A stretch of 64,000 nucleotides of DNA, taken from the NCBI GenBank assembly GCA_033763975.1, contig JANRJM010000006.1, positions 1-64,000 on the forward strand, read 5' to 3'. A program made the position numbers and the translations under genes. The notes beneath the pieces were generated by a model. It was not told the origin of the DNA. It made no database searches and saw nothing but the letters and a program-made list of their open reading frames with translations. This document shows, in pieces, positions 26,482-34,541 of the stretch (position 1 is the stretch's first letter; every line of letters begins with the position of its first letter). The stretch comes from Planctomycetota bacterium (GTDB lineage: Bacteria > Planctomycetota > Phycisphaerae > Phycisphaerales > UBA1924).

Positions 26482-28527
26482 TCACCACCACAGCCACACG
26501 CGCAGCGTGTCGATCACCCGGCGCGACGCGATCCACGCCAGCGAGTGTTCCTCGGTGTCGAACCGCGCCTGGCCTTCCATGCCCGGCAGCGCCCACGCCG
26601 GCAGCGCGCCCTGCTGCACCTTGCCCCGCACCTCGAAGACGTTCTCGCCTTCCTTCGCCCGCGCCAGCGGCACGACCGCCTCCACCGTGAAGTCCATCGC
26701 CAGCGAGGGGTCCGACTTCGGGCTCACCTGCCCCGTGCCCCCCACCCCGATCATCGCGATGTCGCGATCGTCGACCTCCGCCACCACCACCATGTCGCGC
26801 GTGTCCGCCACCTCCAGCAGCCCATCGCCCACCCGTGCCGACGCCCCGATCTTCCGACGCAGGTCCCCCGCGATGATCGTCCCGTCGATCGGCGAGATCA
26901 CGCGGCTGCGCTCTATCTGGTACGTCATCAGATCCCGGCGCGCCCGCGCCTGCTCCGCCTTCGCCCGCGCCTGCGATGCCTCGCTCAGCTCCGAGCGCTT
27001 CAGCGCCTCCGCCTCCTGCTTCTCGAACTGCACCACCTGCGCCTCGGCCTCCAGACGCGACAGGATCATCTCCCGCGTGTCCAGCTCCACCAGCACCTCG
27101 CCCGCACGCACGTCGCGCCCCGGCTCCATCCCCTCCGCCACCCGCGCGATCGTCCCGTCGAACGGCATCGACAGCGTCCGACGCTCGCGCGGCTGCAACT
27201 GCATCGGCGCGCCCACCCGGTACGTCGTCGTGTAGAACGTCATGAACAGCACCGCGGCCATCACCAGCACGCCCGCGACCTTCCACACCGTGTGCGTCGG
27301 GCCCACCGCCCACCCCGCCGCACGCTTCGCCGACGCCCACGCCCGGGCCGCCAGGATGCGGTCGTCGCTCCGGCGCACCGCCAGCACCGGCGCCACCAGG
27401 TCGAGCGTCGCCTGCAGCAGTTCCACCGTCGCCGTGTCGATCTTGCCCTCGCCCCCCGCCTCGACGAGCAGCACGCCGACGATCCGCTCGCCCTCGGCGT
27501 CCACCACGCGCAGGGGCATGCTCGCGACCTTCAGGCGCGCGTCCTCCGCCGCAAGTTCCCGGTGCGCGTGCGTCACCGCCTGCGACAGCACCGCGTCTCC
27601 CGAGGCCTCGGGCGCCGGGAACAGCACCGGCTGCTCCTGGTCCAGGCACTCGTCCATCGCGTGCTCGATCTTGCGGACCATCGCCATGCGACGGTCCAGG
27701 TTCTCGGTGTCCGAGAGCGCGACGCACCGCGTCTCGCGCCGGGGCGAACTCCCCTCGCGCGCCGACCCCGCCTCGTGCACCCACCCCACCGCCACGCGGT
27801 CGACCGACAACTGGCGGCTCAGGTCGTTCACCAACTGCAGGCAGCACCCCTTGAAGTCGTTGGTCGAGTTGATCGACGCGATCAGCCGGGCCGCCAGGTC
27901 CAGCGACGCGCCCGACGCCCGCGCACGGCGGAGCGCCTGGCTCGCCGCGTGCAGGAACGAATACCCGGTCAGCACCTCCACCATCGCCAGCGTGGTCTGC
28001 AGCGCCTGGCGCGAGCGCGAGTCGATCAGCAGCGTGATGACGCCCAGCAGGGGCAGGCCCGAGGCCTCGGCGGGCAGGCCCGCCATCACGGGCGCCGCGA
28101 TCACGCTCCCGCGCTGCCCGGACGCGTCGTACATCAGCGTGTCGCCCTCGAGGGCGAACACCGCCGGCTGGCGCGTCGTGCCCGCGCTGCGCGCCGCCGC
28201 CTTCACCTCCGCCGCGGACTCCAACTGGCGCTCGTCGAACGCGCCGGCGTCGAACATCGCGTCCAGCGAGCGCGACACCCGCCCCTGCGCGTCGACCGCG
28301 TCGCCGGCGAGGGGCCAGACGAGCGTCGGGCGGGGTTCGAACTCGGGCGCGTTCTCGCGTTGCCCGCCCACGGTGAACAGCACGCCCTGGCGCGCCCCCG
28401 ACACCTGCCCCAGCACGCCCAGCAGGCGCAGCAGGAACACGCGGTCGTCGGCCGCGGGAGACGTCAGCTCCGACACCACCCGCTGCCACCCGGGCGCCTT
28501 GAGATTCGACAGGTCCGTCAGTGCCAT
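26482..28527 (-). CDS. GAF-domain / HlyD fusion membrane adaptor
   Basis: A 681-residue protein. The first 370 residues are cytosolic and look like one or two GAF-type sensor domains (LTGYSFLHAASQALRRA ... LIASINSTNDFKGCCLQLVNDLSRQLSVDRVAVGWV ... VDAEGERIVGVLLVEAGG). A single membrane helix follows (VWKVAGVLVMAAVLFMTFY, about residue 410). The periplasmic part is a HlyD adaptor: PFDGTIARVAEGMEPGRDVRAGEVLVELDTREM, a coiled coil of about 70 residues and SPIDGTIIAGDL. ATG at 28527 has a GCGAGG ribosome-binding site. It is placed between a free HlyD protein and the M50/HlyD protein. Fusion of a small-molecule sensor to a secretion adaptor suggests that export is gated by a cytosolic signal, but the ligand is unknown. 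Confidence 0.82.
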   Translation of the reverse strand: MALTDLSNLKAPGWQRVVSELTSPAADDRVFLLRLLGVLGQVSGARQGVLFTVGGQRENAPEFEPRPTLVWPLAGDAVDAQGRVSRSLDAMFDAGAFDERQLESAAEVKAAARSAGTTRQPAVFALEGDTLMYDASGQRGSVIAAPVMAGLPAEASGLPLLGVITLLIDSRSRQALQTTLAMVEVLTGYSFLHAASQALRRARASGASLDLAARLIASINSTNDFKGCCLQLVNDLSRQLSVDRVAVGWVHEAGSAREGSSPRRETRCVALSDTENLDRRMAMVRKIEHAMDECLDQEQPVLFPAPEASGDAVLSQAVTHAHRELAAEDARLKVASMPLRVVDAEGERIVGVLLVEAGGEGKIDTATVELLQATLDLVAPVLAVRRSDDRILAARAWASAKRAAGWAVGPTHTVWKVAGVLVMAAVLFMTFYTTTYRVGAPMQLQPRERRTLSMPFDGTIARVAEGMEPGRDVRAGEVLVELDTREMILSRLEAEAQVVQFEKQEAEALKRSELSEASQARAKAEQARARRDLMTYQIERSRVISPIDGTIIAGDLRRKIGASARVGDGLLEVADTRDMVVVAEVDDRDIAMIGVGGTGQVSPKSDPSLAMDFTVEAVVPLARAKEGENVFEVRGKVQQGALPAWALPGMEGQARFDTEEHSLAWIASRRVIDTLRVWLWW

Positions 28528-28579
28528 GCCAATCACCTCGCCGCCGCGCGGGCCCGCCCGCGCCGCCCCACAGGGTTGC

Positions 28580-29560
28580 TCACCGGCTCGCCGCCGCGGC
28601 CTGCACCCGCAGCGATCCGAGCAACGCCGCGTCGGGTTCCTCGAACCGCACCCACGCCGGCCCGCCCGACAGCAAGCGCCCCGCGCCCTTCGGGTTCGCG
28701 ATCTCCACACGCACCCGCCTCGTGCGGCTGCCCAGGTCCGACGTCGGCGCGACCTCCGTCACCTTCCCCGTCCGCAACTGCGCGGACCCGGCCACCTCGA
28801 CCAGCACCCACGCCGGGTCGCCCACCTGCACCCGCCACGTCCGCGCATCGCCGATGTCGGCCCCCACGTCCATCACCAGCGAGTCGATGCGCACCAGGCG
28901 CACCAGCGGGTCGGTCTCGCGCACGCTCTGTCCGGCGTCGGCCAGCACGCGGTCCACGATCCCGTCGAACGGCGCGGTGATCCGGAAGCGGTCCACGCGC
29001 GCCTGGAACCGATCGACCTGCAGCACCTCCTGCGTCTGCTGCAACTGGGCGTTCAGGTAGTCCAGCCGGGCCGTCTCGAACGTCAGGCGCGCCCGCTCCA
29101 CCTCTTGCGGGCCCGATCCGCCCTTGTCCCGAATCTCCAGCAGGTGCTTGTACTCCACCTCCGCGAGGTCCATCGCGGCCTTGGCCCGCTGGACGGGAAT
29201 GTCCTTCTCCGCCCGCACTTTCTGCAGGTTGAGGATCGCGAGTTCCTCGGTGTCGTCGCCCCGAAGCAGCAACTGCCCCGCGACGACCTCCTGCCCCCCC
29301 TGCACGAGCACTTCCTTCACGGTCGTCGGCAACTGCAGGCTCATGGTCACGTCCAGCCGCGGGCGGACGTGGCAGAGCACGCCGAACTTCTCCGCGGCCT
29401 GCGAATCCACCCGCGTGGGGCCTTCCAGGGGCTGCGGGGCCACCGGCGCAGTGGATCCCCCCGGCGCCGGTCCGGAAGTCTGTGCTGGAACGGGTGATAC
29501 GCCGAGAGTCACGAGCGAGGCGGCGACAAGCGCCCCCACGCCCCAAGCGGGCTTCGACAT
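28580..29560 (-). CDS. HlyD family periplasmic adaptor
   Basis: A 326-residue exported adaptor with a signal peptide (GVGALVAASLVTLGVSPVPAQ). A lipoyl half-motif follows (LQLPTTVKEVLVQGGQEVVAGQLLLRGDD), a helical hairpin with coiled-coil character (residues about 105-185) and the second half (DRFRITAPFDGIVDRVLADAGQSVRETDPLVRLVRID), then a beta-barrel. The C-terminus lacks a membrane anchor. ATG at 29560 is used because it places the signal peptide at the N-terminus; an ATG nine codons upstream is possible. TATAGT lies six nt before the ATG, so this gene probably starts the operon that runs through the GAF/HlyD, M50/HlyD and short SecA genes. Confidence 0.85.
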   Translation of the reverse strand: MSKPAWGVGALVAASLVTLGVSPVPAQTSGPAPGGSTAPVAPQPLEGPTRVDSQAAEKFGVLCHVRPRLDVTMSLQLPTTVKEVLVQGGQEVVAGQLLLRGDDTEELAILNLQKVRAEKDIPVQRAKAAMDLAEVEYKHLLEIRDKGGSGPQEVERARLTFETARLDYLNAQLQQTQEVLQVDRFQARVDRFRITAPFDGIVDRVLADAGQSVRETDPLVRLVRIDSLVMDVGADIGDARTWRVQVGDPAWVLVEVAGSAQLRTGKVTEVAPTSDLGSRTRRVRVEIANPKGAGRLLSGGPAWVRFEEPDAALLGSLRVQAAAASR

Positions 29561-29566
29561 GCCCGG

Positions 29567-29572
29567 ACTATA
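29567..29572 (-). promoter_or_regulatory. -10-like TATAGT six nt before the HlyD start
   Basis: TATAGT on the minus strand matches the -10 consensus at five of six positions, six nt upstream of the ATG at 29560. There is no clear Shine-Dalgarno sequence, so a leaderless start is likely. Confidence 0.45.
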
Positions 29573-29675
29573 CGTCTCCGCCCCCATGAACTGTTGCAGG
29601 GGCGTGGATTCCGCGTCGCACCTTCCTACCCTAGCCGGTTAGTCGCCCGCTCAGGGATCGATCTGGAGCACCCGC

Positions 29676-30863
29676 TTGGCAACCGCCGCCGCCGCCCGAC
29701 CCCGTTCCGACGCCGCGAAAAATCTGGCCCTGTTTGGCGGGACGCCCGTCAGCACGACCGCCGTGCCGTTCATGTCCACGGCGTTGGCGCCGGCCGACAT
29801 CGAGGCGTGCCTGGCGGTGCTGAAGTCGGGCATGCTCCGGGCCTCCACGAAGTGCGCGGAACTCGAGGACCGCTGGGCCTCGATGACCGACGCGAAGTAC
29901 GCCATGACCTGCGCCAACGGGACGTGCGCGCTGCAGCTCGCGTACGAGCCGCTCGTGCGCCCGGGCGATGAGGTCCTGGTTCCCGCCTGGTCGTACATCG
30001 CGACCGTCTCGATGGTCGTGGCGCGGGGCGGGGTTCCCGTCTTCGTCGACGCGGACCCCGACACCTTCCAGATCGACGTCAAGGACGCCGCCGCCAAGAT
30101 CACCAAGCGCACCACCGCCATCGCCGCGACGCACCTCTACGGGTGCCCGGTCGACATCGACGGCGTGCAGGCCCTCGCCGAGAAGCACAACCTCATGGTC
30201 GTGTACGACGCGGCCCAGGCGCACCTCGCCACCTACAAGGGGCGCGGGCTGGGCGCCTTCGGCGACGTCGTCACGTACTCGATGTACGCCACCAAGAACC
30301 TCGCCACCGGCGAGGGCGGCATCGTCACCTGCAACGACGAGGGGCTCGCCCGCGAGATCCGCCTCCTGCGCTCGCACGGCGAGACCGAGAAGTACCTGCA
30401 CGAGTCCGTCGGGTACAACTACCGCCTCAACGACATGGCCGGCGCCATCGGCTGCTCGCGCCTCGACCGCCTCGCCGACCAGACGGCCCAGCGCCGGCGC
30501 AACGCCTCGCGCTACGACGCGCTGCTCGCCGAGATCGACGGGCTGCTCGCCCCCAAGGCCACGCCCGGCGCCGAGCCCGTGTACCACCTGTACACCGTCC
30601 GGCTCGACCTCTCGAAGTTCTCGTGCACGCGCGACGAGTTCTGCAAGGCCCTGGGCGCCGAGGGCGTGCCCACCGCCACGCACTACCCCCGCAGCCTGCC
30701 CGAGCAGCCCGCCCTCGCCGAGTTCGACCGGGGCGACACGCCCGAGGCCGCCTCGCTCGCGGCCCGCGTCTTCTCGCTCCCCATGCACCACGACCTCACC
30801 GACGAGCACTTCCGCATCGTCGGCGAGGCGCTCCGCAAGGTCGCGAAGGCCTACCGCGCCTGA
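29676..30863 (+). CDS. DegT/DnrJ/EryC1/StrS family PLP aminotransferase
   Basis: A 395-residue fold-type I, PLP-dependent enzyme of the sugar aminotransferase/dehydratase family. K207 in MYATKNLATGEGG is the Schiff-base lysine. D178 in VVYDAAQAH contacts the pyridine nitrogen and H183 lies where the family has its stacking histidine. NGTCALQLAYEPLVRPGDEVLVPAWSYIAT is the phosphate-binding and conserved loop region. Such enzymes build amino sugars for surface polysaccharides. The start is TTG at 29676, with GGAG at 29665-29668 seven nt upstream; ATG codons further in would cut conserved sequence. No sugar-nucleotide pathway genes lie next to it, so the substrate is open. Confidence 0.9.
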   Translation: MATAAAARPRSDAAKNLALFGGTPVSTTAVPFMSTALAPADIEACLAVLKSGMLRASTKCAELEDRWASMTDAKYAMTCANGTCALQLAYEPLVRPGDEVLVPAWSYIATVSMVVARGGVPVFVDADPDTFQIDVKDAAAKITKRTTAIAATHLYGCPVDIDGVQALAEKHNLMVVYDAAQAHLATYKGRGLGAFGDVVTYSMYATKNLATGEGGIVTCNDEGLAREIRLLRSHGETEKYLHESVGYNYRLNDMAGAIGCSRLDRLADQTAQRRRNASRYDALLAEIDGLLAPKATPGAEPVYHLYTVRLDLSKFSCTRDEFCKALGAEGVPTATHYPRSLPEQPALAEFDRGDTPEAASLAARVFSLPMHHDLTDEHFRIVGEALRKVAKAYRA

Positions 30864-30943
30864 GCACGCGCACGCCGTCAGCAGCCGTCCGATCAGCCGG
30901 GCTGAACACGCGCGCCTGAACGCGTGCTTCCGAGCGGCCCCGC

Positions 30944-32125
30944 CTACTTGGCGCTGATGGTCGCGCGCCCTTCGCTCAGCGCCTTCATCCCCTCGCCCAC
31001 GAGGTAGGCGCGTCCCGCGTCGTTGCCCCGCAGGTGCGCGTCGAGGAACGCCAGCACCGCGCTGTGCGTGCACTCCTGGATGACCTCCACGGGCGTGGTC
31101 GGGCGCTCGCGCAGCACCGCGGTCGCGCCCTTCCCGCCGAAGGACGCGTGCGTCGCGCCCTCGATCCACAGCAGGTAGACCGGCGGGCCGCCCTTCGCCG
31201 TGCCGCGGCTTTTTTCGAACGGATGCCTCCGCGTCGCGGGCACCTCGCTGGTAATGGTCGACGTATCCAGCGACCCGGTGATGACCAGCATGGGAATCTC
31301 GATCTCGCTCCACGCGTCTTCGCGGATGGCGACGCGGTTGACCCCCTGCCCGCTGATGACCACGCTCACGCGGATGCGCTTCTCGGGGCGGGCCTCGCCC
31401 GCGGGGTTCTCGCGGTCGCGCACCTTCATGCCCGACGCCAGCTGCGTCGTGTACGCCCCGGCCGAATGCCCCAGCAGCACGATCTTCGCCCGATCAACCG
31501 TGGCGAGTTCGCCCAGGCCGGCGCATTCCTTCTCCAGTGTCGCCACGCTGTCGATGATGAACGAGATGTCACCGACGCGCTCGGCCCGCTTCTCGGGGTT
31601 CATGAGGCGCAGGTCGAAGGCGTTGTCGCGCGTCACCTTTTCGCCATCGCGCCGGCGCTCCTGGACAGAGTCGGCGTGGCTGCACGCGACCACCACGAAG
31701 CCGTGGCTCGCCAGATGGTCGCACAGGTCGGGGAAGACGTCCTTCGACCCGCCCAGCCCGTGCGAGAAGATCGCGAGCGGGTACGCGGGACGCGACGCGC
31801 CGTCGCCCTCCATCGGGCCCCCGCCCTTGGCCACCGGCACGCGCACCTTGACCCGCAGGTCTTTGCCCCGCTGCTCGTCCTTGAGCACGAGGTCGTCGGT
31901 CACGCGCACCTCGAACGGGCCGCGCTCGACCTTGTACCCGCCCTCGGGCTCCAGGCGTGGCCCGGCCATCGGATGGGCCTGGGCGAACGCCGTGCCGGCG
32001 CCGGCGAGCAGCACCGCGCCGCCGAGCAGGGCCGCAGCAAGAACCCGCACCGCGCGACCAGCTCGAGCCATCGTCGCTGCGCGGCCCGTCATGGCCGCTC
32101 GACCCGTCATCCGGCGCGTGTTCAT
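30944..32125 (-). CDS. Secreted alpha/beta hydrolase (PAF-acetylhydrolase/dienelactone hydrolase-like)
   Basis: A 393-residue exported hydrolase. After a signal peptide (RAVRVLAAALLGGAVLLAGAGTAFAQ) comes an alpha/beta hydrolase domain: oxyanion region IFSHGLGGSKDVF, nucleophile elbow LLGHSAGAY, a probable acid in ITGSLDTST and a His in EGATHASFGG. The layout resembles esterases that act on short acyl or lactone bonds; the substrate is unknown. Several in-frame starts exist in the repetitive N-terminus (MTGRAAMTGRAA); ATG at 32125 is used because GGGGGTG lies about seven nt upstream, while the start at 32071 would leave a tighter signal peptide. It lies 16 bp after the BamE-like gene on the same strand. 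Confidence 0.82.
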   Translation of the reverse strand: MNTRRMTGRAAMTGRAATMARAGRAVRVLAAALLGGAVLLAGAGTAFAQAHPMAGPRLEPEGGYKVERGPFEVRVTDDLVLKDEQRGKDLRVKVRVPVAKGGGPMEGDGASRPAYPLAIFSHGLGGSKDVFPDLCDHLASHGFVVVACSHADSVQERRRDGEKVTRDNAFDLRLMNPEKRAERVGDISFIIDSVATLEKECAGLGELATVDRAKIVLLGHSAGAYTTQLASGMKVRDRENPAGEARPEKRIRVSVVISGQGVNRVAIREDAWSEIEIPMLVITGSLDTSTITSEVPATRRHPFEKSRGTAKGGPPVYLLWIEGATHASFGGKGATAVLRERPTTPVEVIQECTHSAVLAFLDAHLRGNDAGRAYLVGEGMKALSEGRATISAK

Positions 32126-32141
32126 CCTCGCACCCCCGCTG

Positions 32142-32447
32142 CTACCGCATGGACTTGTTGACGACCTTGCCCTTGTCGAACGTGACCGACATCTCGGTAT
32201 TGCCGTTCTTCCAGGTCCACGTCACCTGGCTGTTCTGGCTGCTGCCCCCGGCCACGCCCGCGCCCGAGATGCTCATCCCGCCCACGTCCTGCACCTCGCC
32301 CTTGCCGAGGATCCCCTGCACCTGCCCCATCGTCATCCCGATCGTCACCTTCTCGTAGTTCTCGGGCGTCGCTTTGTCGTCGCACGACACCAGCACCACG
32401 AGACACAGGGCGGCAACAGCGGCGTACACCGGGCGGGCGATGCGCAT
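32142..32447 (-). CDS. Small BamE/SmpA-like lipoprotein (DUF3862-like)
   Basis: A 101-residue lipoprotein. The signal sequence ends in VLVSC, a good lipobox, and the mature part contains NYEKVTIGMTMGQVQGILGKGE, the pattern of the BamE/SmpA/OmlA fold, followed by a two-stranded beta sheet (TWTWKNGNTEMSVTFDKGKV). Length and motif fit the small DUF3862-type members rather than the beta-barrel assembly protein itself. ATG at 32447 has AAAGGAG upstream and TAGGCT further up as a possible -10. It leads a two-gene unit with the hydrolase gene. The function is unknown; an envelope inhibitor or assembly role is a guess from fold. Confidence 0.75.
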   Translation of the reverse strand: MRIARPVYAAVAALCLVVLVSCDDKATPENYEKVTIGMTMGQVQGILGKGEVQDVGGMSISGAGVAGGSSQNSQVTWTWKNGNTEMSVTFDKGKVVNKSMR

Positions 32448-32502
32448 GGGAGGCTCCTTTGCGCGTCAGCCTACCACGGCGCGCCCCCCGCGCGGGGCGT
32501 TT

Positions 32503-34497
32503 CTACACGCCGCGCAGCGCGGGCGGCTCGGTCTGCGCCCGCAGCAACTCCGCGTACCGCCCGCCCCGGGCGAGCAGGTCCTCGTGCGGGCCCAGCTCGG
32601 TGATCGCCCCCTTCTCGACGACCGCGATCCGCGAGGCGTACCGGATCGTGCTCAGCCGGTGCGCGATCACGAAGCACGTCCGGCCCTTCATGAGCGTCGC
32701 GAGCGACCGCTGGATCAGCACCTCGCTCTCCGTGTCGAGGTTGCTCGTCGCTTCGTCCAGGATCAGCAGCAGCGGATCGGCGAGCAGCGCCCGCGCGATC
32801 GCCAGACGCTGCTTCTGCCCGCCCGACAGGCGCACCCCACGCTCTCCGATCACCGTCGCGTAGCCCTTCTCGAGGTCGGAGATGAACGCGTGCGCGTTGG
32901 CGGCCTTGGCCGCGTCGACGATCATGTCCCCCGTCGCGTCCCGGCGTCCGTACGCGATGTTCTCGGCGACCGTGCCGTCGAAGAGCAGCACCTCCTGCTC
33001 GACGATGCCCAGCAGCGCGCGGTACGAGCCGACGTCGAGCCGCCGCAGGTCGACCCCGTCGAAGAGCACCTCCCCGCCCGTCGGGTCGTAGAAGCGCGCG
33101 ATGAGGTTGCACAGCGTGGTCTTGCCCGAGCCGGACGGGCCGACGAACGCGATGACCTCGCCGGGCTTCACGTCCAGCGAGACGCCCCGCACGACCGGCT
33201 CGGGGGGCGTCTCCTGTGCCGCGGGTTCGCCCTCGGCGCGTTTCCTGGGCGCGGGCGCGCGGGGGTAGGTGAACCAGACGTTGCGCAGCTCGACGCGTCC
33301 CTCGGCGGTGGCGCGCGAGACCACGACGTCGCCGGGCATGGACGCGAACTCCTCTTCCTCGCCCAGGAGGTCGAGCACGCGGTCGAGTGCCGCCAGGTTG
33401 CTCTGGATGGTGGACGCGGTGGACGTCAGGGTCTCGAGCGGGCCCAGGAGCATGAGGAGGTAGGTCGAGAACATCATGACGTCGCCGATGGTGAGCTCGC
33501 CGCGGACCACCTGCGACCCGCCGTAGACCAGCACGAACGCCGAGGCGAGCGGGATGAGCACGGCCCAGGCGATCTCGAGCACGCGCGACCACCACCACGT
33601 CACGATCTCGATGCGCGTCATGTAGTGCTGCGCGCCGGTGAATCGCACGGCCTCGGCACGCTCGCGTGCGAACCCGCGCACCACCCGGATGCCCCCGAAC
33701 ACCTCGGTCGTCGAGGCGTCGATCCCCTGGCGCACCTGCTTGGCGTCGCGGTGCAGCGGGCGGATCCGCCCGATCCATGTCCGGTGCGTCACCCACACCG
33801 CCGGGATCAGCATCGCCCCGCCCGCCAGCATCCGCCAATCCACCCAGGCGAGGATCCCCAGCGTGCCCACGAGCTGCACCACCGCCCGCCACGGGTTGTA
33901 GATCATCGAGAACAGCAGCTCGCCCGCCAGCCCCGCGTCCTCGCGCAGCAGGCTCGCCACCCCGCCGGTCTTGTAGTGCTGCAGGCGGTGCAGCGGCAGG
34001 CGCACGGCGTGCAGGAAAGTCGTCCGGCGCAGGTGCGCCTGCACGCGCTTCGTCACCCGCGTGATCTGCCACCGCCCCACCGTGCCGATCGAGACCCCCA
34101 GCAGCGCGATGAGCACCAGGACCATCCCGAGCCGCCACAGCAGCCCCTCGCGCGAATCCGGCAGCGCGAACACCTCCCGCGCCCACGCGGGGATGCCCGC
34201 CGGGCCCGGCTCGTCGGTCAGGATGTAGTCGATCGCGACCTTCGTCGACGCCGGCGCGACCAGGCCCATCGCCGTCACGAGCGTGAGCGTGCCCAGCGCC
34301 AGCGCCACGTACCGGCGGTGCCCGCGCGTCAGCTCCCAGAACCGCCCGAAGAGCTCGACGAACGAGCGCGACCGCTTCGACCTGTCCGCGCGCGGACCTT
34401 TGTCCGAGGTGGGGCGCTTCGCCCACGCCGCGTCCGCCTTGCGGGTGCGCTGGTACTCCGAGAACCGTTCGCGGCTGGACGATCGGCGTGGGATCAT
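32503..34497 (-). CDS. ABC exporter, fused membrane and ATPase domains
   Basis: A 664-residue half-transporter of the MsbA/exporter type that would work as a homodimer in the inner membrane. The N-terminal 70 residues are basic and cytosolic. The membrane domain starts near VALALGTLTLVTAMGLV and has six helices. The ATPase domain has Walker A GPSGSGKTT, Q-loop in GIVEQEVLLFDGTVAENI, signature LSGGQKQR, Walker B LLLILDEATSNLD and switch His in IAHRLSTI. A lipid or peptide substrate is usual for this class. ATG at 34497 lacks a ribosome-binding site; TATAGA lies eight nt upstream. It stands alone, 44 bp downstream of the carboxypeptidase stop. Confidence 0.92.
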   Translation of the reverse strand: MIPRRSSSRERFSEYQRTRKADAAWAKRPTSDKGPRADRSKRSRSFVELFGRFWELTRGHRRYVALALGTLTLVTAMGLVAPASTKVAIDYILTDEPGPAGIPAWAREVFALPDSREGLLWRLGMVLVLIALLGVSIGTVGRWQITRVTKRVQAHLRRTTFLHAVRLPLHRLQHYKTGGVASLLREDAGLAGELLFSMIYNPWRAVVQLVGTLGILAWVDWRMLAGGAMLIPAVWVTHRTWIGRIRPLHRDAKQVRQGIDASTTEVFGGIRVVRGFARERAEAVRFTGAQHYMTRIEIVTWWWSRVLEIAWAVLIPLASAFVLVYGGSQVVRGELTIGDVMMFSTYLLMLLGPLETLTSTASTIQSNLAALDRVLDLLGEEEEFASMPGDVVVSRATAEGRVELRNVWFTYPRAPAPRKRAEGEPAAQETPPEPVVRGVSLDVKPGEVIAFVGPSGSGKTTLCNLIARFYDPTGGEVLFDGVDLRRLDVGSYRALLGIVEQEVLLFDGTVAENIAYGRRDATGDMIVDAAKAANAHAFISDLEKGYATVIGERGVRLSGGQKQRLAIARALLADPLLLILDEATSNLDTESEVLIQRSLATLMKGRTCFVIAHRLSTIRYASRIAVVEKGAITELGPHEDLLARGGRYAELLRAQTEPPALRGV

Positions 34498-34505
34498 CAG
34501 AGGGT

Positions 34506-34511
34506 TCTATA
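34506..34511 (-). promoter_or_regulatory. -10-like TATAGA before the ABC exporter start
   Basis: TATAGA matches the -10 consensus at four of six positions on the minus strand, eight nt upstream of the ATG at 34497, where no Shine-Dalgarno sequence is seen. A leaderless message is possible. Confidence 0.4.
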
Positions 34512-34541
34512 GGTCCCCTGCGCTCGGCGCGCCCACTTTTC

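Noticed and set aside
30864-30943. Terminator between the convergent aminotransferase and hydrolase genes
   Set aside because: Only scattered short inverted matches (GCACGCG with CGCGTGC, TCAGCC with GGCTGA) are present, without a compact hairpin or T-tract.
26482-34497. The ABC exporter at 32503-34497 as the pump of the HlyD cluster
   Set aside because: It is about 3 kb away behind an aminotransferase on the other strand and a hydrolase/lipoprotein unit, with its own promoter-like site. A functional link is possible but nothing in the sequence shows it.
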